Below, piece after piece: positions 49,365-59,528 of a stretch of DNA of 64,000 nucleotides. The notes beneath the pieces are model-generated. The model ran no database searches and was not told where the DNA came from. It worked only from the letters and a program-made list of their open reading frames with translations. The translations under genes were made by a program, and so were the position numbers. The stretch is from NCBI GenBank assembly GCA_037974665.1, contig CM075772.1:41196552-41260551 (forward strand), in the 5' to 3' direction. The DNA comes from Ehretia macrophylla (Eukaryota; Streptophyta; Magnoliopsida; Boraginales; Ehretiaceae). The stretch's first letter is position 1. The number at the start of each line of letters is the position of its first letter.

Positions 49365-52311
49365 CTAGCCATTAAGAGGATTTCGAGTGTTGGATGCATG
49401 ACGCCATAATTTGAATGCCAATTGTTTGTGCTGCTCGACTGATCCCTCATCATTGAACCCACGGTCGTAACCCGGAGTCTCCATCATCAAACATACATAC
49501 ACACCACAATCAAAACCGTTATTTTGTGTCGGCACCCATGTAGGATAGGTTGCTTTGAAATCATTCAAACTCTTCATCTTTCTATATGTTGCGCCTTCTA
49601 TGTCCTTCAACAACCCATCCATGTAACGAAGCTGTCATTGAGAGAAAGTCAATTAACAAAATGATAAACTATATAAAATAGGATTTTTGGACAATAAGAA
49701 GCTAAAGAATGGCATGTACTAGCTCTTTCACTCGATTGCTTACTTTTCTCCTTGACTTGGCTATGTTATGAGTGTTGCATATTTTCACTGAATAGCTATC
49801 AAAGTCAATAAGGCACAACAGCCAGTGTTCTTCCTCATGATTACGAGGAATAAATACCTACAATATCACATAAAGAACTTCAATGTTCACATGAACAATG
49901 ACTATAACGAAACAAAGAAGGTACATACTTACCTCCTTACATTCTGCCAATTTTCCAGTAAATCTTTTAGGACCCCAATAATTGTTTTCATATGATTTCT
50001 TGCTTAACTTACGTTTATCAAGTATCTGTTGCTGCAGATGCAAATTTTACTTAACATAGAGATTTACCTAATACATTTATATGTGTATTGTATGTACCAA
50101 ATATGCCAAGCTTACCGAAAGGAGAGTAGGAGTATACCATCTGCTCATTTTCAGATCCCTTGCTCTCCAAGTCTTAGTCACTTGCCATGCGAATGTGTCA
50201 ATTACCTGAATTAACAAAAATAATATACAATCTTCAAATGAAAAGTATACGGCTTAAAACAGCTACAATTTTGCACTTACGGCTCCTGAAATGTTACAAC
50301 ATGGCAGCAGCTCCCGTATATCATGCCTCCTAAGAGAATACAACTCATTGGCCACTACTATTTCCCTGCAACACAGCTTACAAAATTAGAGTAAAGAATC
50401 TCATTCCAACTTTGTGCAATAAATGCGTAGAAGAAACTCAACAACCTAACTTACTCTGCATATCTTTTTGCAGAAAATAAATAATCACACAACACTTTTT
50501 TAGATATCACCATTGCTTTCGCTTGTTCTCTGGTAATCATTACCCCTACATCCGAAGCCATATCCGCATCATTGCCGCTAGACATATCATCAACAATTAC
50601 GCGTGCAGATTTCTTCTGCCTCTTATTGCCCTTTTTCTTGGCTATCTTCTTTACCCGCTTGTTAACAACACTCTCTTCATTGCAAGACTCAACAATTTCT
50701 TCATTAATCCTTTCTTGTTCATGTCCAGACGCTACATTGCTATGAGTTCTATGTCCTCCATCTCCCCAAACTACAATTTCTATACCCTTGGCGGTATCTC
50801 TACGTCTCCCTTCACTTCTATTTTCTTCTTGTACCCCTTTTATCTCTACCCTGTCTATTTCTCTCTGTATTACTTTGCCCTAATATCTCTAGGAGCTGCT
50901 TGAACAGTGATTTTAATTCATTGATACTGCATGAATTTTCCTTGACTTCAGCACTCATCTCTTCATATTTCCTTTCTAGGTTATTCAGAGTGCGTTTAAT
51001 ATCATCAACGTCTCTCCCAATATTGGCAACCTCAGTCGGTGTCTCTTCACTAGGTTGCTTTCTACTCTCGAAAACAATGCAACCATTCGGGTCGGTGTAT
51101 CCTCCACTTACCTGGTTCCGTTGCATTCTCTCACTGACAAGCTCGTCAGTCCAATACTTGATGCAAGGCCTTAAATCATGAGCAGGGTGTAACTGTTCTC
51201 GAGGGTTGACGTGCTTTAAAAATAAGATCTGCACAAGTAGCTGAACATTACTCAAGACAATCTTAAATGATATGTGAACAATAAACTTTGCGAAGAACAA
51301 ATTTGGCTTACCATCAAAAAGAACAAACAACCATTCACGTACTTTTTCTTTTTTTCTCGCCAATGATGGACACTATTTGCCAAAGAATTGAGCAAAAATT
51401 GCCCCCAATTATAGCCTCCGATTGCTCCAGTATTCTTCACGGCATTTAACAGTTCTACTTTAACCGAATGACTTACTGTAAGACACAATAAGTATCCTAT
51501 AACGTAGATACAGTAAAAGGCCTTGAACTCACGCCCAGAACTCTTGCAATTATGGATTTGAGCAGATAATTCTTTTAAAGGAATCACAAACTCTTCCACA
51601 TTGAACAACATCGCAATATCTACTATACTATTATTACCGTCTGTCGGCACTTGCATTCCTCTATTAGGCAGGCCGAGTATGCGTTCCACAGCGGCTGTTG
51701 TCACATTTATCACATTTCCATGAACATTTAATGTCATTTTCACAAGATCAAATTTATCAACAATCCAGCGACAAAATTGGTGTTTCATGAATGTACACTT
51801 AAGGTGAAGAAGTTTGCCAAATCCAATGCTCTTTACTGCTTCTTTTTGTTCTTGGGTGAGATTTTCATTCAACTCCACTATCTTAGACAAAGATAGTCGG
51901 GTCTACATGCTATCATTCTGCAATGAAGTCTTTTCCCGGTGCATCCTTTCAAGCCTCTTCTTTTTCCTGTGGTAAGCATCATAGCTTTTCATTCCCTTCA
52001 CTTTAAACACTTCCTTTTCCTTATCTGGGAGAGCCTTCCATTCTTTGATAATATGTGTCGTTACTTTCGAGGTCACGGTAGTTGTTGGGTCGGATGCCAA
52101 TATTTGCTCAATTCTCGAATTCCTGTAATTATATATTCTAAGTAAGACAAGTACATAAATACTACAAGCAAAACACCGCGTAATACACTTACTTAAAATA
52201 TATATATGCGGGTGTAGACCCCTTCAATTTTTCTTCAGTTGATGCTGCTCTTTTCCTTTTATTGCTACTCTTTCCAGTTCCCTTATCTTCACCTAAATCT
52301 TTCCCTTTCAT
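49365..52311 (-). pseudogene. HMG-like + plant-mobile-domain-like + Ulp1 (C48) gene, lightly damaged
   Basis: Minus-strand exons: 52311-52193, 52122-51312, 51228-50455, 50365-50281, 50205-50116, 50031-49933, 49857-49744 and 49631-49365. The start is MKGKDLGEDKGTGKSSNKRK. An HMG-box-like segment spans the first intron (STPAYIYFK, then NSRIEQILASDP, IIKEWKALPDKEKEVF and SYDAYHRKKKR). A plant-mobile/aminotransferase-like domain follows (EAVKSIGFGKLLHLK, ERILGLPNRGM), then a coiled coil and a basic linker (KRVKKIAKKKGNKRQKK). The Ulp1 core has EEHWLLCLIDF (His) and GFDCGVYVCLMME (Cys), but KICNTHN places Asn where the Asp belongs. One amber codon lies in frame at 51903-51905, and one extra base shifts the frame near 50880 in exon 3. 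Otherwise every junction phase fits. About 785 residues would be expected. The damage is recent or slight. Confidence 0.78.
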
Positions 52312-54003
52312 CGTGTGTGGGAAGAATCTTACAGTACATTGCATTCCGAATTAAGAGAAACAGTTTGTGTTCGCACATTAATAAACACAAACAGATCATA
52401 TGCATGCGCATATACATTGCAAGATACTGGCAATACACATTAATACTCCATACCATACAAACTCAACAATGCAAAACCACATACACAGCAACACCAAGAG
52501 GGAAATGCATAACTACAATGAAGCAACATATACACACAAAAAAAATTTACTAAATGTTAAAGGAAATAATCAAGAGTTTAACTAACCAACAACACATGTA
52601 TACTATGTTATAAAGTGCAAATAAAATAACAATATTAACATACCCAATAACAGAGCATAAAAAGATAAATAAAACGAGGAAAACATAGCAAATTATAAAA
52701 ATAAACCAGAAAAACATACCAAAATAAGATAAATAAAAAGAAAGAATCTTAGCAAAATAAGAAAAGTAAATAAAAAATTGCATATTTAAAAATGTGTCAC
52801 CGTCGACGAGGATCTGAAATATGTTGCTGAAGAAGTTGACTAACTGTAAAGAAGAAGCCACGTCTTCACAGGAGAAAAATCGCCGTCGGAGCAAAGTTAA
52901 GTTAGAAGGGAATGAACAGTGGCCGGAGAGCAAAATGATGGCAATGTGTTAGAGAAATTTTGAATAAAGGTTACAATAGTGATTTTATGCATATAATTGA
53001 TGTTAATGTTAAGGGTATAATAGTCATTCTAAACACCAAGAGGTGAAAATATACATTTTACATTGATCCGCAATACATATAATATTTTGGTTTGTCATGT
53101 GGGGCCCGCATCTATTTGAAGGGTATCTTGGTCATTACAGCATATAGGAAGCCTTTTTTTAAAAAATTAAAGCTATTATCAACAGCTTAGAATCTTCATC
53201 ACTAATCAATGGACCACATTCATTAGGCAATTCTACCAAATGATGGACCAAAGACTGACTCGCTGGTAATGGATATGATGATGGTACCCCTCTAGAAACA
53301 TTCCAGGCTAGAGTTTATGAAGGGATAACGAAAACAGAGGTGCATTTATGCCGACCTAAACCTATCAAGCCACAAAATTAATCATAGGAATAATATCTTT
53401 AGTTACTTTGCTTGTTGTTGCAAGTTGCTTTAAAATCTCTGCTTGCTTTTTGTTTCTCATTGTAACTGATTGATAATTGTTACTTTGTTATGATGGATGG
53501 AATGATGATGGTGTTTATATGGGTAGTTATGTGTTGTGTAACTCAACTAGAAAAATAGAATTTTCGAAGATAATTTGGTAGTCAAATCAACAATGGCACA
53601 CAGTTTTCCTGTTTGATTAAGTTTGTTTCCATTAGCACAAACGAGCTGGGGATTACTTGAAATATTTTCTTAATTAGTGAAGTGTTTGCCTATTTGAAGA
53701 CTCTAATGATGTTATGTGTTAGATTAGTTGCTTTTATGAAGCAATTCCTGTGTTGAATGTGTAAGAGTTCAGTTATGCCAACACTTGTTAAAATTCCTAC
53801 AAGTTCTTCATTTTCGTTTATCTGAATAAATCTATATGCAGCAAGCCCAAGTCCTCAATTTTCCCATTATGTCTGCAAACATAGATTAACACACGTGAAA
53901 GATTGAAGATGTGTGGAACATGACACATGCAAAAGATTGAACACAAGTGGACCTAATTTGAGATGGGTCACACACGGATGATTAAAATTGGACCAAGGGC
54001 CCA
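52312..54003. other. Upstream of the minus-strand Ulp1-like gene; otherwise no gene seen
   Basis: The first ~650 bp (to about 52960) probably include its 5' leader and promoter. A hydrophobic 127-codon minus frame at 52550-52933 has no recognisable domain and is likely chance. The remainder is AT-rich intergenic DNA. Part of 53860-54003 is probably the interior of the TRIM relic that follows. Confidence 0.4.
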
Positions 54004-54124
54004 ACTCTGATATCATGTTAAGTATTTTAAAACCAATTGGTGTCAAATAAAGTAGCCCATGATCTTATAAGTTGATCTAAGAATTTCTGATTTTTCAATA
54101 TGGGACAAGTGTTATATTCTAACA
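54004..54124 (-). mobile_element. TRIM-like relic: 109-bp LTR with primer site
   Basis: On the minus strand, 54124-54016 runs from TGTTAGAATATAACAC to CCAATTGGTTTTAAAATACTTAACA, followed directly by TGATATCAGAGT (54015-54004), a primer-site match. The tiny LTR and adjacent primer site are hallmarks of terminal-repeat retrotransposons in miniature. The second LTR was not found. Confidence 0.6.
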
Positions 54125-55099
54125 AAGAATATAATTCAATACGAAAACCTCAAATCTAGTCTAATAAGGTAACAAAATAATAATGTATAAGTTTAGACTA
54201 TTGCCTAAACTAGTGTCATTAAATAAGGAATAATGTTAAAACCTATTATATTTCAAAAGCCCCCTTCAAACTTAAGTATGGTGAATCTGAACCAACTTAA
54301 GTTTGATAACTGATAATTGTTGAAACATTGATCAAAGTAGCCAAAAGAACATCTGTTTGGAGTTAGAATCAAACCAAAACGGAATCAAAGGACCATGGTT
54401 GAAGGCATACAATGACGACGACAATCGAACACTCGATAGACTGAGACAAGAGAAGATTGAGGAAGAAGATAACGTCTTCTCACAACATTAGGAGAAAGAA
54501 GGTACGATCAGGACCATGACTGAAGGCATACAATAACAACTACAATCGGACGCTCCAACCCTTAGAAGGGATGATTGAGGAAGAAGAGAACATCTTCTTA
54601 CCACATAAAGAGAGCAAATGTACGATCAAAGGACCACAACTAAAGGCACACATGACGATGACTACCGGATACTCGGATGCCTAGACAATCGACAGTGGCA
54701 ACGATGGTGGTGGGAATAATGAGATAACAATGTCACATGCTACGAGGATGGTAGCTCTGATACCATGTTGAAATAAAAAGAAAATAGAAAATATGGATAA
54801 AATATATATTGATTGAAGACAATAGAAGTCACCACCAATGGTGGCTCTAGAACAGAGAGATATAATGACTACATGTTGAATTCTTTATGTTTTTAAAATA
54901 CAATATGAGAGTGCCTCTTTATAGGTCTCATAATTTGGTGACCAAAATTAATAACTAGACTAATTAAGAATATAATTCAATATGAAAACCTGAAATATAG
55001 TCTAATAAGCAAAGATAATAATAATGTCTAAATCTAAACTATTGCCTAAACTAGTATCATTAAATAAGGAATAATATTAAAACCTATTATATTTCAACA
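54125..55099 (-). mobile_element. Small Copia/TRIM-like element relic
   Basis: The right LTR, 54766-55099 (334 bp), reads on the minus strand TGTTGAAATATAATAGG to TTTATTTCAACA and is followed by the exact primer site TGGTATCAGAGC (54765-54754). A partial left LTR (54125-54256) repeats its first part. The interior of about 0.5 kb has three ~120-bp units starting near 54391, 54512 and 54632 (GGACCATGGTTGAAGGC-like). No protein is encoded. The left end abuts the 109-bp TRIM LTR. Confidence 0.65.
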
Positions 55100-56230
55100 A
55101 AAGTGGACACCTTCACTCTTTAGATAACTTGAAATCCCACATTAACAATCTAAAAACTTTTATCTTCCTCAAAAACACTCTGAATTTCACTAAATGCAAT
55201 AAAGTGGAGTTTATTCATCAGCTATAAATGCTACACAGGCTTATCTGGAGTTTATTCTTTAGCTATAACAGTATTTTTACCATATGAACGAGAAGATACA
55301 TGAATCATTATCATACAAAGAAAGAATAAACGGGTAACATAAAACATCACTGAACGAGATGTATATTGAAATTATCTTTCCATGAAAACATTTTACATTC
55401 ATTGATGTACATAATCGACATACTTATTTCATTCTACTTAGACACATTGAAGAATGATCCCATTAACTATTTTGTAACCTGTAATGGGAGTAGTTTTAGA
55501 CATTTCTTTGCTGCAATTTCAAATATATCTCAGTATAAACAAAGTAGTTTACAATTGAAATTAAAGTGGGGTGTAGAGTACGTTTAAGAAACTGCATTTT
55601 CCTTGAAAAGTAACAAGAAATTGAGAGTCAGAGTTAAAAATTCCAGGAAGAGGTGGAAAATATTTCATGAAACTTGGAAAAAATAGAAAAACAAGCTCTT
55701 AAAGGAAGCTGAGAAGAATATATGTACCTTAAGACTTAAGACGGTAATATAAAAGCCAGCCTTTTGTCACGGGCTGAGTGCAGATAGTCCGTGTGACACC
55801 CAATCCCCAAAGACGGACAAAGTCAACCAACAACAATGGGTTAATGAGCCAAAATAAGCTAATATATTTAGTTTAGGATGGGTCAATAACAGTACTTATC
55901 TCTATGATGGATATTACATATTAGTAGACAATAGGTATAAATGCATTTTATGTGACTTGAGGAGCTCAATCTCGAGTATGGAGAAACTGCGTTCTGTGAC
56001 ATTTTGGTTCAAGTTTAGGAAACAATGTGTATGAAATTACTGTATAGTCCAAGTCATTTCACCATGCATTGCAATTCTAGAACTACTCGGGCATTCCTAA
56101 CTTAGTTACATTACACGGATATTGCCTACTTCTATTATTAGCAACAGAAGACACCACCATTTTTTTACAACCCCGATCACAATTGTGTCTGAATTTTTTT
56201 GTCGTAAACGCATAGAGTGTACATATGGAA
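55100..56230. other. Intergenic, upstream of the P450 array
   Basis: The segment starting near 55105 (CACTCTTTAGATAACTTGAA) resembles 59900-59990 beyond gene A. An imperfect inverted repeat lies at 55765-55798 (TGTCACGG, CCGTGTGACA). No gene is seen. Confidence 0.4.
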
Positions 56231-57055
56231 TTTACTTCAATAACGTCGTGCCCTTTGTAACTGCAGCAGCTAGTAGTAGCCCGCAGCAGCAGCAGTTGTA
56301 GCCCACGGTAGTAGTAGTTGTAGTAGCAGCTAGTAATAGTAGTAGCCCACAGAAGCAGTAATAGTAGTATAGTATTCAATTGCAGAAAAGTAGTGCAGAA
56401 AATTAATAAGAATCTTGCCTGTTATTTAATTCGTGACACATGGCGAGATACCTCTACCACTCTATAAATATAGGTTCGATAACTATTTATCAAATTCAAT
56501 TAGTAGTAGTAGCCCACAACAGCAATAATAGTAGTATAGTATTTAATTGCAAAAAAGTAGTGCGGAAAACTAATAAGAATCTTGCCTGCCATCTAATTAG
56601 TGACACATAGAGAGATACCTCTATCACTCTATAAATATAGGTTCGATAACTATTTATCAAATTCAATTAGTAGTAGTAGCCCACAACAGCAGTAATAGTA
56701 GTATAGTATTCAACTGCAGAAAAGTAGTGCGAAAAACTAATAAGAATCTTGTCTGCCATCTAATTCGTGACACATGGTGAGATACTTCTACCACTCTATA
56801 AATATAGGTTCGATAACTATTTATCAAATTCAATTCAACAAATTTGAGTAATAACACGTATGGCTAGGGTTGCTATAAATAGGCTTTCTACAATTGTTGA
56901 TGAAATGGGGCAACTGAAAAATAAAATGATATCTATCTCCCATAGTAGCCCTTTAGTAGTAGTATATATATATCTCCCATAGAAGTAGGAGATCACAAGC
57001 CATTTACTAAGAAATCACCTAACAGATCACAAGCCATTTACAAAGAAATCACCTA
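56231..57055 (+). promoter_or_regulatory. Upstream region of P450 gene A with three ~167-bp TATA-bearing repeats
   Basis: The region starts TTTACTTCAATAACGTC and then has a GTAGTAGTAGTTG-rich stretch. Three tandem units begin at about 56341, 56508 and 56675, ending near 56836. Each runs from AGTAGCCCACA to ACTATTTATCAAATTCAAT and each contains CTCTATAAATATAGG or a close variant (TATA at about 56463, 56630 and 56797). A further TATA-like AGTATATATATATC lies near 56961. The leader has a 34-bp direct repeat (GATCACAAGCCATTTAC at 56991 and 57025) just before the ATG. Homologous to 61646-62466. Confidence 0.7.
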
Positions 57056-59340
57056 ATGCATATTGAGGTTTCATCTTTGACAATCCTTCTTATAATTGTA
57101 ATCCCATTATTGCTTCTGAAACTAGCAAGTAGATCAAGCACAAACCAGAAGACAAGTTCCAAACTTCCTCCAGGCCCATGGAGGCTTCCATTCATAGGAA
57201 ACATGCACCAGCTTGCTCTTGGTTTGCCCCACCAAGTGCTAAGAGACTTGGCCAAGAAATATGGACCCCTTATGCATCTAAAACTAGGTGAAGTTTATGC
57301 TGTTGTGGTTTCCTCTCCTGAAACAGCAAAAGAAGTGATTTGCACCCATGACATCACTTTTGCTTCCAGGCCACCAATAATTGCAACAAAAATTCTTTCT
57401 TATGATTGCACAAACATTGCCTTTGCTCCATATGGTGAATAGTAGAGATAGGTGCGGAAAATTTGTGTACTTGAGCTTCTAAGCACAAAACGAGTTCAGT
57501 CGTTCCACGCCATAAAAGAAGTAGAAATCTCAAATCTTGTCAGATGGATAACTTGTAATGCAGGATCTTCGATCAATCTGACAGAAATGATAATCTCTAC
57601 TACGTTTAATATCATCTCAAGAGCAGCCTTTGGCAAGAAAAGCGAGGAGCGTGAAACATTCATATCAATAATCAAGGAAGTTGTTAAATTGGCAGAAGGT
57701 TTCAATATTGTTGATGTCTATCCTTCAATTAAGTTTCTTCATTTTATCGGTGGCGTAAATCCCAAACTGGAGAGGCTCAAACTACAAGTAGATAGAATAT
57801 TGGAAAACATCATCGAGGAACATAGAAGAAGAAATACTTCCAGTACTATTAGTGAACAAGAAACATATGAAGATCTAGTAGATGTTCTTCTGAAATTTCA
57901 GGGGAAAGAAGCCGAATTTTCCTTAACCACAAATAATATCAAAGTACTACTTCTGGTTAGTATTTCTGCTTTTCCATATTCTTGCTTATTAGGCTTTTCC
58001 ACTCTTTCTTTCTGTTGGAGACACCATTTGTGTCAACTCCTAATGACTTTAATACATAGATGCGATCTCATGTCTTTTCTCATTTTTGTTCTTTTAACAT
58101 TTGTTTTATGTGAATCCAGCAACCGAAAAAATTCTACCGTTTTCTCCCAGGTATATAAGTTCTGTTAGTTGAATCTATATTTAAGGAAGACTACATAACA
58201 AAAGTAAACAAACTACATAGCATCAACAGGTCTGACCTTTCACTACAAAAACATTTTTAAATAATTGGTTTTCAAATTTTGATTCGTCTTGTTATGATAT
58301 ACACTCTTGTTTCACATAAATAAATAATAAAAAAAAAATTCTTAAATTACCATGTAAGATATTAGGCTAGTACTCTTAATAGTACCACTTTATTTTAGTT
58401 TGGAACCCATGCATGATTTTTAGCATGATATTAGAATTGAGTTTTGATCCGCTCTTATATATCCATTTACATATGACTATTCTCTAACTCACTAACCCAC
58501 CCACCCACCTACCCACCTCAATATCTGGTCTTGTGCTTTGACTTACCCTTTCAATGTTAACTTTTGTATTCAAAAGATGCTTCCCTTGTCCCACGTAGAA
58601 AGATAATAAATTTCTCACAAAATGAGTTACACCGAGAAAGAGCAATTTCATTCTCCTTTTTCTGCCCGTTAATGACATGCATTGTCTCTAATTTCGTGAT
58701 CATAAGATAATTGCAATTTCTGTATCAGGACATGTACAGTGCTGGAGGTGAGACATCTTCAGTAATTGTAGATTGGGCAATGTGTGAAATGCTCAAGAAC
58801 CCAAGTGTACTGAAGAAGGCTCAAGCCGAAGTGAGACAACTTTTCAATAATAAAGGATATGTTGATGAAGCAAATCTTCATGAATTAATATTCCTCAAAG
58901 CAGTAATCAAAGAGACTCTTAGGCTACATCCTCCAACTGCTTTATTACTTCCAAGAGAATGCAGAGAAGCATGTGAGATCAATGGATATGAGATCCCGGC
59001 CAAGACCAAGGTTATTGTGAATGCATGGGCCATTCGAAGAGATCCTAAATACTGGCAAGATCCTGAACGCTTTAAACCAGAGAGATTTCTTGATAGTTCA
59101 ATTGATTTTAAAGGGACTAATTTTGAATACATACCATTTGGTGCTGGAAGGAGGATATGCCCTGGTATCTCATTTGGTTTGGCAAACATTGAACTCCCAC
59201 TTGCAAAGTTTCTGTATCATTTTGATTGGAATCTGCCCAATGGAATGAAAAATGAGGAACTAGATATGACAGAGACTTTTAGAGTGACTACCAGAAGGAA
59301 GGATGATCTATATGTAATTCCCGTTGTCTATAAACTTTAG
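57056..59340 (+). pseudogene. Cytochrome P450, CYP71D-like, gene A (three clustered stops)
   Basis: Exon 1 is 57056-57955 and exon 2 is 58729-59340, with one GT-AG intron, as in CYP71 genes. Together they give about 503 residues, the usual length. There is an N-terminal membrane anchor, a proline hinge ([18 protein letters not shown]), the I-helix AGGETSS, KETLRLHPP (ExxR), PERFKPERF and the heme loop PFGAGRRICPG. The Cys is present. These are microsomal monooxygenases; CYP71D members often oxidise terpenoids, alkaloids or flavonoids, and the substrate cannot be read here. Where genes B and C encode YWRQ, gene A reads TAG TAG AGA TAG (57440-57451): three substitutions within eight bases, each making an amber codon in the conserved C-helix. 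Everything else is open and nearly identical to gene C. Translation should stop at about 128 residues. Confidence 0.9.
58494..58518. repeat. CCCA-type microsatellite in the P450 intron
   Basis: ACCCACCCACCCACCTACCC in gene A's intron has a counterpart at about 63906-63926 in gene C with a different repeat number. It is a convenient marker to tell the two copies apart. Confidence 0.7.
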
Positions 59341-59528
59341 ACAAAATAATTAATAAAAGAATGGATCTTTTTCCGTTTGCTTCAAATATCCATTCCACTT
59401 TGATGGTCTAGACTTATGATCTATATGTAATTCCCGCTGTCTATAAACTTTAGACAAAATAATTAATAAAAGAATGGATCTTTTTCCATTTGCTTCAAAT
59501 ATCCATTCCACTTTGATTTTCTAGACTT
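59303..59528 (+). repeat. 113-bp tandem duplication of the gene A 3' end
   Basis: The last codons and 3' UTR (ATGATCTATATGTAATTCCC to about 59415) are repeated almost exactly at 59416-59528. The second copy includes a relic of the final codons and the TAG. It duplicates the AATAATTAATAAAAGAATGG polyadenylation-like stretch. Confidence 0.85.

Noticed and set aside
52550-52933. 127-codon hydrophobic minus-strand frame as a membrane protein
   Set aside because: It is poly-F/L/I from AT-rich DNA, in the likely leader region of the minus-strand Ulp1-like gene, with no motif or splice support.
55765-55798. TGTCACGG...CCGTGTGACA inverted repeat as a terminator or transposon end
   Set aside because: The stem is short and imperfect, a single copy was seen and no target duplication was found. 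It is noted only as a feature of the spacer.
57440-57451. Amber codons in P450 gene A as programmed recoding
   Set aside because: Three TAG codons within four codon positions, with no known plant mechanism and an intact near-identical copy next door, fit mutation or artefact better.
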